A stretch of DNA of 64,000 nucleotides from Candidatus Villigracilis vicinus (lineage in GTDB: Bacteria > Chloroflexota > Anaerolineae > Anaerolineales > Villigracilaceae): the NCBI GenBank assembly GCA_016721315.1, contig JADKIL010000003.1, positions 248,001 to 312,000 of the forward strand. Reading direction: 5' to 3'. Below the pieces are notes generated by a model. That model was not told where the DNA came from. It was given only the letters and a program-made list of their open reading frames with translations, and made no database searches. Shown one piece after another: positions 1 through 8,766 of this stretch. Numbering within the stretch: the first letter of the stretch is position 1; each line of letters starts with the position of its first letter. The position numbers were made by a program, and so were the translations under genes.

Positions 1-1
1 C

Positions 2-434
2 TTAAATTCGCTTGACGAAATGCACCAAACGCTCCACCTCTGAATAGCCCAGTTTCAGGTGCGCACGGATACTCTCCTCGTTACTCAGCCAGGTATCCGA
101 TGCCATTTCGGTGCATCCCAAATTTCGTGCCCAATTCTCTGCTGCATCTACCAACAGCCCTGCCAGCCCTTGGCGTCTAAGTTGTGGATATAAATACCAC
201 CCTTCGATATACCCCACCGGGCTGGTCGTACAACCTTCACCATAATCCCGTAAACACGCCTCGATCATCCGTGCCATCTACAATTGCCACAAAGACAGCA
301 TTTTCCTCACTGGCAAGGATTACGTCCATATCAGATAGTAGATATTCATCGGGAGCCTCGGGACAGATGCCTTTGCGCATTTTGAACCATTCATCCCGAC
401 CTGCCTTGGTAACTGTGCGAATCGTAACATCCAT
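2..434 (-). pseudogene. Aminoglycoside 6'-N-acetyltransferase-like GNAT, frameshifted
   Basis: Two overlapping reading frames together make one GNAT protein that resembles the AAC(6')-I family. The upstream frame (start near 434, GAGG 9 nt before it) encodes the N-terminal part MDVTIRTV...DEWFKMRKGICPEAP. The downstream frame encodes the acetyl-CoA-binding half, with YIEGWYLYPQLRRQGLAGLL (motif A) and the typical ending GCTEMASDTW...LGYSEVERLVHF. The join lies at about 262-283, where a single-base indel would restore one frame of about 145 aa. It is last in a minus-strand run below two membrane proteins. It could be a true pseudogene or an assembly error. The family assignment is by motif recall; acetylation of aminoglycosides is not shown. 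Confidence 0.75.
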
Positions 435-529
435 GTTGCGCATCCTCATCGATCATTGTGGAAGTTTTCCGCCAGGCGCCGCCCTTATTGGCATTCCTTA
501 CTGCTCATCATTTCGCAATTGAATGGAAG

Positions 530-1033
530 TTAAAGTGACTTTTGAATCAATTTGCGAAAACTCGCATAGGAGACCCACAAAGTGACCAAGCCAAATAACG
601 CACCTGCCCCGCCGAACAAGAACCGACCCAAGAAGGAACTCCCTTCCCCAGTTGAAGTGATGCCTCCAAATGAAGATGTAGTTTGAAATTCCCGCTCACC
701 CGGACCAAACCCCACCCATAAAAATACACTTGAAAATGCAACCATCACTGCCAAACGCAGCAAAAACCAGACCCAAGCCAGAAAAGGCTTGTTCATTTCC
801 TCTTCTGAAAAACTACCGCCAAGAAAGATCATTAATCCCGCCAGCGCAAAAACCAACCCTGCCGCCGCAACAACAATACGCGGCGCATTGAAATTTTCCG
901 GCGGTGTTGGGATGACATCAAACGAGATCAACATAATAAAAAGCCCCATCCCAAAAAAGGAAAGGGACATGATCAGAACGATACAGCCACCCACCCAGGG
1001 CGGCAGCGGTTTGACTTCCTTCGATTCGCTCAT
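530..1033 (-). CDS. Hypothetical four-helix membrane protein
   Basis: I do not recognise a family for this 167-aa protein. It has about four hydrophobic segments (around residues 15-37, 50-72, 84-106 and 135-155), with a Gly/Ser/Thr-rich loop between the third and fourth. The start overlaps the stop of the upstream 89-aa membrane protein gene in an ATGA arrangement, so the two are translationally coupled. Both follow polX by one base, which suggests a single transcript. An integral membrane location is clear; the role is unknown. Confidence 0.65.
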   Translation of the reverse strand: MSESKEVKPLPPWVGGCIVLIMSLSFFGMGLFIMLISFDVIPTPPENFNAPRIVVAAAGLVFALAGLMIFLGGSFSEEEMNKPFLAWVWFLLRLAVMVAFSSVFLWVGFGPGEREFQTTSSFGGITSTGEGSSFLGRFLFGGAGALFGLVTLWVSYASFRKLIQKSL

Positions 1034-1299
1034 TCATTCCTCTTGAAGCGACTCACGATCCAAGCACCAACGACATACCAAATCAGAATGTCTAAAACCA
1101 GATACAACCCATTGAACTCTGAACAATTTTCACCAGGTCGACAGGGTCCCCAGGCAAGGAAGAATTGAAACGGGAAACCGAACGGAAAAGTATCCGAAAT
1201 TCGAGAAATGACATAAATGCTCCAAAACCAGCCAGAGAGCATAAACAATGCAATAAACAGGACGACCTTTAATAACGATGGTTTGAGAAACGAAAACAT
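1030..1299 (-). CDS. Hypothetical small membrane protein
   Basis: This 89-aa protein has two predicted transmembrane helices (residues about 8-30 and 66-84). Between them is a loop that carries two cysteines in CRPGENC. The gene sits between polX (one-base gap upstream) and the 167-aa membrane protein (4-base overlap downstream), so all three are probably cotranscribed. No family is recognised. The CX5C loop could form a disulphide if it faces outward, but the topology is not settled. Confidence 0.6.
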   Translation of the reverse strand: MFSFLKPSLLKVVLFIALFMLSGWFWSIYVISRISDTFPFGFPFQFFLAWGPCRPGENCSEFNGLYLVLDILIWYVVGAWIVSRFKRNE

Positions 1300-1300
1300 C

Positions 1301-3028
1301 CTATCCTCTCTTCTTCAACCAATCTGTTAACTTCTTTGGCGTCCAGGTATTGATGACATCCTTCGGTTCGAGCCAGGCACGGCGTGCGGTGGCAATCCCA
1401 TACGGCAGCACATCAAAGCCATCACCCGCATGCGAATCGGTGTTGATGCTGATGAGCACGCCCAAGTCTTTGGCGCGGCGGGCAAAAGCATCGTCGAGGT
1501 CGAGGCGTGAGGGATGGGCGTTGATCTCCAATGCCACGCCCGATTTCGCGGCGGCTTGAAAGACGGCTTCCATGTCTAGGTCTGCACCTTCTCTATCAGG
1601 AATTTCGCGTCCGGTAGGGTGACCGATGATATCGACATGCGGATTGTTGATCGCATTCAACAAACGCTGGGTAACCTTCTCTCTCGGCTGGCGCAAACTC
1701 GAATGGAGAGAGGCAACTACGAGGTCGAGCGAGGCGAGGAATTCATCCGGATAATCCAATGACCCATCGGCTTTAATTTCCACTTCGCTGCCGTGCAAGA
1801 TCAGAATCTCATCCCCAAGTTGTTTTTGAATCTTTTTGATCTCAGCGGCTTGCTGTTTGTGTCTTTCAATGGACAAACCATTCGCCACACCAAGGCTGAC
1901 GGAGTGATCGGTGAACGTGATGACCTTCAATCCGCGCTTGATGGCTTCACGCGCCATATCGAGCATGGATAGTTTGCCGTCGCTATATGTCGAATGCATA
2001 TGCAGATCAGACTTGATGTCTTTGACCTGGATCAGCTTGGGAAGTTTATTCGCCTTCGCCGCCTCCACTTCGCCGCGGTCTTCGCGCATCTCCGGCGGGA
2101 CATATTGCAAGCCGAGCGTCTTATACACTTCCTCTTCGGTGGCACAGAATATCTCTTGCCCACCTTTTATTTTCTTAAATGAATGATCCGAAAGCGACAA
2201 CCCCTTATCCAACGCAATTTGCCGCAATTGAACATTATGGTCTTTCGAGCCAGTGGCATATTGCAGTGCGGTTCCAAATTCCTGTGGCGGATGCACCCAA
2301 ACCTGTGCGCGCACGCCATCAAAGAATTCAATACTGGCTTTGAATTCACCGCGCCCCAGAACACGCTCCACACCTTTTAAGTTGACAAAGGCATCCATCA
2401 CTGGCGCCGAATCTTTGGCTGCGACAAGGATATCAAGATCACCAACGGTCGAACGCATCCTTCTTAAACTGCCAGCGGGTTGCACATCCACAACGCCTTT
2501 TACAGCTTTGAGAACCTTGATGATCTCCTGCACCAATGGATACGCCTTGCCTAAGGGGAGTCTTCCCGAGCGTCGCGCCAACGAAGCGATACCATCGAGA
2601 ATTGCAGTCTCTGATTTGGTGCCCATGCCGGGCAGGTCTTTTAGTTTGCCCGCTTTCGCCGCCGTTTCCAGTTCAGGGAGCGTGGTGATGTTCAGTGCTT
2701 TCCATATCATGGCGATCTTCTTGGGTCCCAACGAAGGGACTTGCAACCAGCCCGCCAAACTCTCTGGCACTTCTTTCTTTAACTTTTCAAGAAATTCAAG
2801 TTTGCCCGTGTTGAGCAACTCGTCAATTTTTTCGGCAATAGCTTTGCCCACACCGGGGATGTCAGCTAATTTTCCCTCTTTCCAATACTCACTGGCTTCA
2901 CGCCCAAGCGTATCGAGACTCTCTGATGCTTTGCGATAGGCAAGCGTCTTATAAATGATCTCACCTTTGATCTCAAGCAAATTGGCTATGAGCGTAAATA
3001 CACCAGCAAGTTGTTTGTTATTCATCAT
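1301..3028 (-). CDS. polX: DNA polymerase X family with PHP domain (PolX)
   Basis: Bacterial family X polymerase of 575 aa, the usual length. It starts with an 8-kDa/HhH region (residues about 1-120, with helix-hairpin-helix stretches such as LADIPGVGKAIAEKI and LKDLPGMGTKSETAI). A polymerase-beta-like nucleotidyltransferase domain follows (about 150-315, catalytic GDLDILV). A C-terminal PHP phosphoesterase (about 340-575) opens with HMHSTYSDG and ends with NTDSHAGDGF. Known members fill short gaps in base-excision repair and use the PHP domain as a 3'-5' exonuclease or AP endonuclease. The start at 3028 follows AGAGGTG at good distance; the second Met codon is equally possible. It heads a small operon with two membrane proteins. 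Confidence 0.95.
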   Translation of the reverse strand: MMNNKQLAGVFTLIANLLEIKGEIIYKTLAYRKASESLDTLGREASEYWKEGKLADIPGVGKAIAEKIDELLNTGKLEFLEKLKKEVPESLAGWLQVPSLGPKKIAMIWKALNITTLPELETAAKAGKLKDLPGMGTKSETAILDGIASLARRSGRLPLGKAYPLVQEIIKVLKAVKGVVDVQPAGSLRRMRSTVGDLDILVAAKDSAPVMDAFVNLKGVERVLGRGEFKASIEFFDGVRAQVWVHPPQEFGTALQYATGSKDHNVQLRQIALDKGLSLSDHSFKKIKGGQEIFCATEEEVYKTLGLQYVPPEMREDRGEVEAAKANKLPKLIQVKDIKSDLHMHSTYSDGKLSMLDMAREAIKRGLKVITFTDHSVSLGVANGLSIERHKQQAAEIKKIQKQLGDEILILHGSEVEIKADGSLDYPDEFLASLDLVVASLHSSLRQPREKVTQRLLNAINNPHVDIIGHPTGREIPDREGADLDMEAVFQAAAKSGVALEINAHPSRLDLDDAFARRAKDLGVLISINTDSHAGDGFDVLPYGIATARRAWLEPKDVINTWTPKKLTDWLKKRG

Positions 3029-3085
3029 GGGGCACCTCTAATAGGTCAATTATAAGGCAACAAGCGGCTAGCACCTTTATACGAT

Positions 3086-4327
3086 TTATGGTTGCTTTGG
3101 CACATCCAACGATTTCAACTTTCGCATCTCAGGGAAAATGCGGGCAATTGCCAGCACGACCAGAATGGTCCCTATGCCTCCACCCACTACTGTGATTACG
3201 GGTCCTACGAGTGCCGCGACAAAGCCCGACTCAAAAGCGCCAAGCTCATTCGAGACGCCGATGAAGATATTATTCACTGCTGAAGTACGTCCACGCATTT
3301 CATCGGGCACTTGGGTCAACATGAGGGTACTGCGAATCACCACACTAATGTTATCAAAGCCGCCAAGCAGCACAAGCATAATGACCGAGAGTAAGAAGTT
3401 GGTCGAAAGACCAAAGACCATGGTCGCCAAACCAAAACCAGTCACAGCGAATAGTAAGGTCTTGCCTGCATTCCTCATGGGCGGTAAATGTGCAATGAGA
3501 AATGCCATCGCCAAAGCGCCAAGCGACGGCGCTGCCCGCAAAATGCCCAGTCCCTGTGCGCCCACATTCAGAATATCAGTAGCATAGATGGGCAGTAATG
3601 CCACGGCTCCGCCGAAGAGGACGGCGAACATGTCAAGCGTGATCGCAGCAAGGATCACTTTTGTGTTCCACATAAAGCGCAGACCTTCACGGACCGAATC
3701 CAGTGTGGCAGATTTTTCTGCCAACGGCAACTGCCTACCTTTGATCAAAGAAATGAGTACACAATACGTTACAGCAGATAGCGCCGCATAGATGTAGATA
3801 AAAGTGACAGAGTGGAAAAAGCCCACGAGCAAGCCAGCCAATGCCGGTCCGGTGATCGAGGCGAAGTGCCAGATGCCACTTCCCCATGTGGCAGCTTGCG
3901 AAAATAATTCCGGCGGCACGGTCTCTGGAGTCAGCGTTGAAGAAGCCGGCTCATTAAAAGCACGAGCGATGCCAATTCCCAATAATGAGATATAAATCAA
4001 AACCAGCGACCCTTCGGTATAGGAAAGCCAGCCCAAAGCAATCACACACAGGGCGATCAAAACTTCACTGATAATGACAATACGACGGCGATTATATTGA
4101 TCTGCCACATGTCCGGCAGGCAAAGACAGCAGAATCACCGGCACCACCTGCACCAATCCCACCATGCCCAAGGCAAAAGCGCTGTGTGTACGCAGCCATA
4201 GCTCCCAACTGATAGCAAAGGACAGCATCTCATTTGCAAATGAGCTGATAAAGCGCCCACTGAGCAGCAAGCGATAATCTCTAAAACGCAGCGGCGCATA
4301 GGGATCGTGGTACGTAGAGTTTTCCAT
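3086..4327 (-). CDS. MFS transporter (MFS_3 / EntS-like)
   Basis: 413-aa polytopic protein of the major facilitator superfamily, with about 11-12 hydrophobic segments. Its MFS signature between helices 2 and 3 reads LPAGHVADQYNRRRIVI. N-terminal text PLRFRDYRLLLSGRFISS and motifs such as ILRAAPSLGAL and MLTQVPDEMRGR are typical of the enterobactin-exporter-like MFS_3 group. I place the start at 4327 because AGGA stands 6 nt before that ATG; an upstream in-frame ATG at 4396 has no such site. It lies divergent from the methyltransferase gene at 4464. The substrate cannot be inferred. Confidence 0.88.
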   Translation of the reverse strand: MENSTYHDPYAPLRFRDYRLLLSGRFISSFANEMLSFAISWELWLRTHSAFALGMVGLVQVVPVILLSLPAGHVADQYNRRRIVIISEVLIALCVIALGWLSYTEGSLVLIYISLLGIGIARAFNEPASSTLTPETVPPELFSQAATWGSGIWHFASITGPALAGLLVGFFHSVTFIYIYAALSAVTYCVLISLIKGRQLPLAEKSATLDSVREGLRFMWNTKVILAAITLDMFAVLFGGAVALLPIYATDILNVGAQGLGILRAAPSLGALAMAFLIAHLPPMRNAGKTLLFAVTGFGLATMVFGLSTNFLLSVIMLVLLGGFDNISVVIRSTLMLTQVPDEMRGRTSAVNNIFIGVSNELGAFESGFVAALVGPVITVVGGGIGTILVVLAIARIFPEMRKLKSLDVPKQP

Positions 4328-4463
4328 TTCAAATCCTATTTTCGGAGATGGTGTGTATGATACCATTCGTAGATTTAAAGACTTAGCCCTTTTCATAAGA
4401 TTGAAAAGGGAGTCTTAAATTTCATGACAACCCTCAGGATCATGGGTATGATACGATTCACCT

Positions 4464-5003
4464 ATGGATCACACAGACCATGTTAACCTATTGCGCCCGG
4501 CTTCTTTGGATAAAGGCGGCTCCTGGGCGGACCTCGGAGCGGGATCCGGCGCTTTCACCCTTGCCTTACGCGAAGTGCTGGGTGCCGCCACCACCATCCA
4601 TGCCGTGGATAAGGACAAATCCAGCCTTGAACAATTGAAGCGGTCGTATCAAGCGCGTTTTGGTAGTCTCGAAAATCTGCAAACACAAGTTGGGGATTTT
4701 TCTCGCAGCATCAACCTTCCGCCGCTCGATGGCATCCTTGCCGCCAACTCTCTACATTACTTCAAAGATAGGGTGAAGGTCTTGGAACACATCAAGACAT
4801 TTCTAAAACCAAACGGCAAACTCATCGTCATCGAATACAACGTAGATTCGGGCAACCCGTGGGTTCCATACCCATTCACACTCCAAACATTCGGGAAGCT
4901 GGCAAAAGGAGCTGGCTACTCAGAGCCCCAATTACTTGCCACCCACCCCTCTAGCTTTTTGCGCGAGTTCTATTCCGCACTGACCACCAAGGCTGATCAA
5001 TAG
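4464..5003 (+). CDS. Class I SAM-dependent methyltransferase
   Basis: 179-aa Rossmann-fold methyltransferase. Motif I is WADLGAGSGAF (residues about 22-32), an acidic AVDKDKSSL follows strand 2, and motif IV is DGILAANSLHYF. It is short, with no obvious substrate-recognition insert. A -10-like TATGAT lies 11 nt before the ATG and there is no clear Shine-Dalgarno sequence. The stop codon is 2 nt before the start of the GT-C glycosyltransferase gene, so the two are probably one transcript. The methyl acceptor is unknown. Confidence 0.85.
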   Translation: MDHTDHVNLLRPASLDKGGSWADLGAGSGAFTLALREVLGAATTIHAVDKDKSSLEQLKRSYQARFGSLENLQTQVGDFSRSINLPPLDGILAANSLHYFKDRVKVLEHIKTFLKPNGKLIVIEYNVDSGNPWVPYPFTLQTFGKLAKGAGYSEPQLLATHPSSFLREFYSALTTKADQ

Positions 5004-5005
5004 AT

Positions 5006-6511
5006 ATGTCTCAACGAAACTCAAACCTCTTCGTGATGGGGCTTATTCTTGCAAGCGCAGCCCTTGCCATTCTGCGTTTTGACTCTCTCCAGATCGGCAC
5101 TTCCTACGACGACGCCAAGTACATCATCCTTGCCGAAAGCCTCGCCAGCGGACAGGGCTATGAGCTCATCAACTTCCCACGCCCGCAGATCGAGCGGAAC
5201 TTCCCGCCGGGCTGGCCGCTTGTGCTTGCGCCGTTCACATTGGTCTTCCCAAAAAATTATGATGCGTTCAAGATCGTCTCACTTGTGCTTTGGCTGGTAT
5301 CTATTTTATGGGTCTATAAGCTGTTCTCGAAACGGCTGAATTCTCCCTACCTTGAAATTCTCACCGCACTGGTAGCATTGAATCCGCTGCTGATCGGCAC
5401 ATCGGTCACGGTGATGTCTGAGTCTGCGTACTTGTTCTTCTCTCTGCTGGCATTGCTCACCTTTGACAAAGTTGATGATAAGAAACTTGGCTGGCTTATC
5501 CTTGCTGCAATTCTCGCTTTTTACACGCAGCAGGTCCGCACGATCGGGATCGCACTTATCGCCTCGCTGCTCATCCTTTTGCTGCTTAAGCGTCGGTTCA
5601 AAGATTTGAGTTTCGTGGCAGCCCTATTCGTTATTGGGTTCCTCATCCAAGCCGGAATCAACCTCCGCAACGGCGGGACCGTCATCTCATCGGGCTATGA
5701 GGCGCAGGTGTTGAGCGGGTCAATGATCGAGAAGGCTGGGCAAGTCTGGTCAAATGCATCCGGCTACTTGAATCAGGTTCTTGCAGGATCATTAATTCCG
5801 ATCTTCGGCACACGGCTGGATACGATGTTCAGTTGGCTGTTCCTTCTATTAAATATCGCCATCTTGTTCTTGCTTGTGTTGGGCATGCTCACCACCAAAC
5901 TCAAGTTCGAGTGGATGCATATTTATTTTGTCATTTACATGGCTGGTATTTTGGCGTTTTGGAATCCGCAGGTGGGAAGCGTGAAAGCACGCTTCTTGAT
6001 CCCGATCTTGCCCCTGCTATATTTTTACTTTTTACGTGGGGTTCAGTGGTTGTTAAGCACTTTGTTTACGCAAAACACGGCCACGACTACGCGCAGTTTA
6101 TTTACCGTCACACTTTTTATCTCGGTTGTAATGATCGCACGCAACCTACAAGACTGGCGTTCCCCTATCCGCGAACAGATGACAGATCTCTCCATTGGTG
6201 CAAGCTGGGTGGCAGAGAACGCCCCGGCAGATGCGCTCGTGATGGTGAATGAACCTGTGCCAGCCTATGTACATGTGCAGCGCAAGACCATCAACTTCCC
6301 AAAGAACGGACAAGACTTGCAGCAGTATCTTGATAATCAGGGAATTGACTACATTATTATTGCGCCGTTACTGCAATCCCCCAAATCTACAGAGTTGACT
6401 AAAGATGTAAAAGAGATCCTGCTTATCCTTGAGACTTCACCAGAAATATTTGTGCCAGCCTTTGAAGACAGCGAGAACAACGTCAGGGTCTATGGTTATA
6501 AGGGTCAATAA
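5006..6511 (+). CDS. GT-C type membrane glycosyltransferase (GT39/ArnT-like)
   Basis: 501-aa integral membrane protein with about 10-12 hydrophobic segments. It shows the layout of polyprenyl-phosphate-sugar-dependent GT-C enzymes: a first outside loop with an acidic pair (GTSYDDAKYIILAESLASGQ), then a Pro/Arg-rich FPRPQIERNFPPGWP, as in the GT39/PMT_2 group. The C-terminal 130 residues are soluble. Known relatives transfer a sugar from a lipid carrier to protein or lipid on the outer face of the membrane. It is 2 nt from the methyltransferase gene and is closed by a strong terminator. Donor and acceptor are unknown. Confidence 0.82.
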   Translation: MSQRNSNLFVMGLILASAALAILRFDSLQIGTSYDDAKYIILAESLASGQGYELINFPRPQIERNFPPGWPLVLAPFTLVFPKNYDAFKIVSLVLWLVSILWVYKLFSKRLNSPYLEILTALVALNPLLIGTSVTVMSESAYLFFSLLALLTFDKVDDKKLGWLILAAILAFYTQQVRTIGIALIASLLILLLLKRRFKDLSFVAALFVIGFLIQAGINLRNGGTVISSGYEAQVLSGSMIEKAGQVWSNASGYLNQVLAGSLIPIFGTRLDTMFSWLFLLLNIAILFLLVLGMLTTKLKFEWMHIYFVIYMAGILAFWNPQVGSVKARFLIPILPLLYFYFLRGVQWLLSTLFTQNTATTTRSLFTVTLFISVVMIARNLQDWRSPIREQMTDLSIGASWVAENAPADALVMVNEPVPAYVHVQRKTINFPKNGQDLQQYLDNQGIDYIIIAPLLQSPKSTELTKDVKEILLILETSPEIFVPAFEDSENNVRVYGYKGQ

Positions 6512-6543
6512 AAATACAGCCCGATATTGATCGGGCTGTATTT
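6512..6543. terminator. Bidirectional intrinsic terminator
   Basis: A perfect 14-bp stem (6512-6525 with 6530-6543) has a 4-nt ATTG loop and A- and T-rich flanks. It lies between the convergent genes ending at 6511 and 6550 and can serve both. Confidence 0.9.
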
Positions 6544-6549
6544 TTATTT

Positions 6550-7317
6550 CTAATTGGTCATATCCTTGAAACGCTGACGTTCGAACATGGTTGCAAGTGT
6601 CAACGCCGGGATCGCCCAACGTTCCTGCTGATCGGTCAGCTCGCCTGTTTTCTCAAGGACATATTTGTCCACGAACAGGTCGCGTTGCTTTTTTAATACC
6701 AATACAGTAGGTGAATAAAGGTCACCAATTTTAAATTCATACGAAGGTGCATATGCCCGCGATATAAATGGCAGGTTTAGAATCTGCCTGCGGGTGGCAT
6801 AGGGCAAAAAGTTTTCCAAATAGTCAACCCACCCAGTGCCGCGTGAGGGGACGATCCAACCGAGTACACTGCCGCCTTCGCGATCCAAAACTTCATACAC
6901 TAATCTGCGCGGAATATTATTTCGAATATTGTAATTAACATCTGTGGCAACCATGGCGCCTACTATTTTCCCTACAGACAAACCGGCATCACCATATGAA
7001 GGACCTATATCAGTTACGTTCTTGAATTCTTCCATACGCGCCCAGTAACGGTCAATATGGGCGATCATCTTTTCATCGGGTGTGGTAATCGACCAATCAA
7101 ATGAGAAGCTGAATAGTCTGAACATGAAACGAAAGGAGGTATCTCCATTTGCCCGCATCACTTCATTGCCGCTGCCATCAATGATCTGAATGGAATCTTT
7201 GAAAGAAAAGAATGGATCAATGGCACGCATAATAAATCTGCCATCGCCATTGGTGACATCCACCTGACGACCAATGCTGATCATCGGAAACTCAAACTTG
7301 AGGGGATAGGTATACAT
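6550..7317 (-). CDS. LURP-one / phospholipid scramblase-like protein
   Basis: 255-aa protein with the repeated beta-strand pattern of the Tubby-like LURP-one/scramblase fold. Examples are FPMISIGRQVDVTNGDGRF, SFKDSIQIIDGSGNEVMRA and FRFMFRLFSFSFDWSI. No signal peptide or clear transmembrane helix is visible. The start at 7317 has AGGAG 9 nt upstream; an in-frame ATG at 7419 lies in the promoter region and lacks a site. The fold can bind lipid or membrane, but function in bacteria is undefined. It faces the GHKL/winged-helix pair across a 190-bp divergent spacer. Confidence 0.65.
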   Translation of the reverse strand: MYTYPLKFEFPMISIGRQVDVTNGDGRFIMRAIDPFFSFKDSIQIIDGSGNEVMRANGDTSFRFMFRLFSFSFDWSITTPDEKMIAHIDRYWARMEEFKNVTDIGPSYGDAGLSVGKIVGAMVATDVNYNIRNNIPRRLVYEVLDREGGSVLGWIVPSRGTGWVDYLENFLPYATRRQILNLPFISRAYAPSYEFKIGDLYSPTVLVLKKQRDLFVDKYVLEKTGELTDQQERWAIPALTLATMFERQRFKDMTN

Positions 7318-7504
7318 GAATGATAACTCCTGTGTAATTTGAACAACTCGCCAAATTATATGGATGTGAACATCGTTATGAAATAGGACAAAGGTCTGAT
7401 TTATCGTGTAAACTAGCATGCCTTTGGTACTATCCGCATGGTCCTTTGGCAGATAACCAGTGTAAAATTACAAAATTCCACCCTTCAACAAGGCACATCG
7501 ACTT

Positions 7505-8764
7505 ATGTCATCCGAGGCGTTACCTGTTATTACAAAAAGCTCGTCCGAATTCAAACTGGACGCTTACGCATCCATCCCCGCCGGGGAGTTGGTCGTTTTT
7601 GCCGTTCAAGTTTTACAAGCCGACGCCGCTCCGGTCGCGGTCGAAGAGATCGTTTCGACCTGCTTCCGCTTCTTCCCGCACAGTTTTGCACTAAAAAACT
7701 ACTTCTACTGGCCCGACTCAGCCCTTGTGACCCGCCGTCTGCATGACGCCAAAGAAAAGGGACTCCTCAAAGGCAGCCCGGCAGAGGGATTCGAAGTTAA
7801 GGGAAAGGGCAGGCAGGTTGCCAGACAAACCGCAAAGGCGCTGAGGGTATCTCTGCCCATGCCACCCAAAGTGGAAGAACCAGCACCTGTCATCCAAAAA
7901 GAAGAAACGCCTGTACCCGTCAAGGTGGAAGAAAAAGTTGAAGCGGCTCCACGTTTGAAAGAAAAGCCAATTCAATCCGTAAAAACGGACAAGAAAGTAC
8001 AACCTGCAAAAACGATTGAAAAGAAGCAGGTTAAAAAGACAAAGAAACCGACTGCGAAACCGAAGGTCAAACCAAAAGCGGAGACAGCCAAAGTCATTGC
8101 GCCGGTTAAGAAGAAACCAGCGCCCAAACCAAAACCATCTTTAAAGAAGACGGTAAAGCTTGCAGCAAAAGTAAAAGCACAGCCCAAGCCAAACCAGATC
8201 AAGACTGCGCCCAAATCCAAAGGGCAGATTAGCAAACCTGCCGTAAAGGTGAAGGCAAAAGTGCCAAAGAAGGAACAGGTCAAGGCGGCGCCTGTGGCGA
8301 AGATCGAAACGCCAAAGGTGCAAAAAACAAAAAACGCCCAAGCGACCCAAATGACCATGGCGCTCACTCCGCCGCCCGCAGCGTGGAAAAAAGCTGAGGC
8401 TCCGGCAATCAAGCCCAAGGTTAAGGAAGAAGCGAAGCAGCCCGTCAAAGTAGAAGTATTGGCTCCGGTGGCAGCATCCAAGGAAGAAAAAGATAAAGCC
8501 GCCAAGGTCATCAAACAGATCGAACGTTCAGATGCGTATCAACTGTATCGGCGCAACGGCAAGCGTGCCCAGATCGGCGAATTCGATTTCAGAAATATGC
8601 TATTCGCCACGATGGAATCCTCGGCAGAGACTTTGAAACGGAATGTTGAGTTATTCAAGCGCTACGCCGGTATCCACTTCCGCACGGACTTGATCGCGTT
8701 CCTGGAATTTTGTGAAGAAAGTTTTTCGGCTTTATTGATCTCAAAAGTTAAAGGTAAAAAATAG
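7505..8764 (+). CDS. Winged-helix protein with H1-like Lys/Pro/Ala-rich tail, partner of the GHKL ATPase
   Basis: 419-aa protein with three parts. Residues about 17-105 look like a small winged-helix domain, with helices followed by a basic wing at EGFEVKGKGRQVA. Residues about 115-330 are a disordered, very basic stretch rich in Lys, Pro and Ala (repeats like KPKVKPKAE and KKKPAPKPKPS), reminiscent of histone H1 or bacterial H1-like tails. Residues about 335-419 are a conserved-looking helical domain (AYQLYRRNGKRAQIGEFDF...). The stop is 2 nt before the GHKL ATPase start, so the pair is translationally coupled. A DNA-binding role is inferred from charge and fold, not from homology to a known family. 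Confidence 0.75.
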   Translation: MSSEALPVITKSSSEFKLDAYASIPAGELVVFAVQVLQADAAPVAVEEIVSTCFRFFPHSFALKNYFYWPDSALVTRRLHDAKEKGLLKGSPAEGFEVKGKGRQVARQTAKALRVSLPMPPKVEEPAPVIQKEETPVPVKVEEKVEAAPRLKEKPIQSVKTDKKVQPAKTIEKKQVKKTKKPTAKPKVKPKAETAKVIAPVKKKPAPKPKPSLKKTVKLAAKVKAQPKPNQIKTAPKSKGQISKPAVKVKAKVPKKEQVKAAPVAKIETPKVQKTKNAQATQMTMALTPPPAAWKKAEAPAIKPKVKEEAKQPVKVEVLAPVAASKEEKDKAAKVIKQIERSDAYQLYRRNGKRAQIGEFDFRNMLFATMESSAETLKRNVELFKRYAGIHFRTDLIAFLEFCEESFSALLISKVKGKK

Positions 8765-8766
8765 TC

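Noticed and set aside
2253..2939. 228-aa plus-strand frame inside polX
   Set aside because: It lies wholly antisense to the conserved PolX coding sequence and has no recognisable domain.
7972..8514. 180-aa minus-strand frame opposite the Lys-rich protein, looking like a hydrophobic membrane protein
   Set aside because: It is the antisense of Lys/Pro/Ala codons, which yields Phe/Gly/Leu. There is no start signal, and the plus-strand frame is coupled to the ATPase gene.
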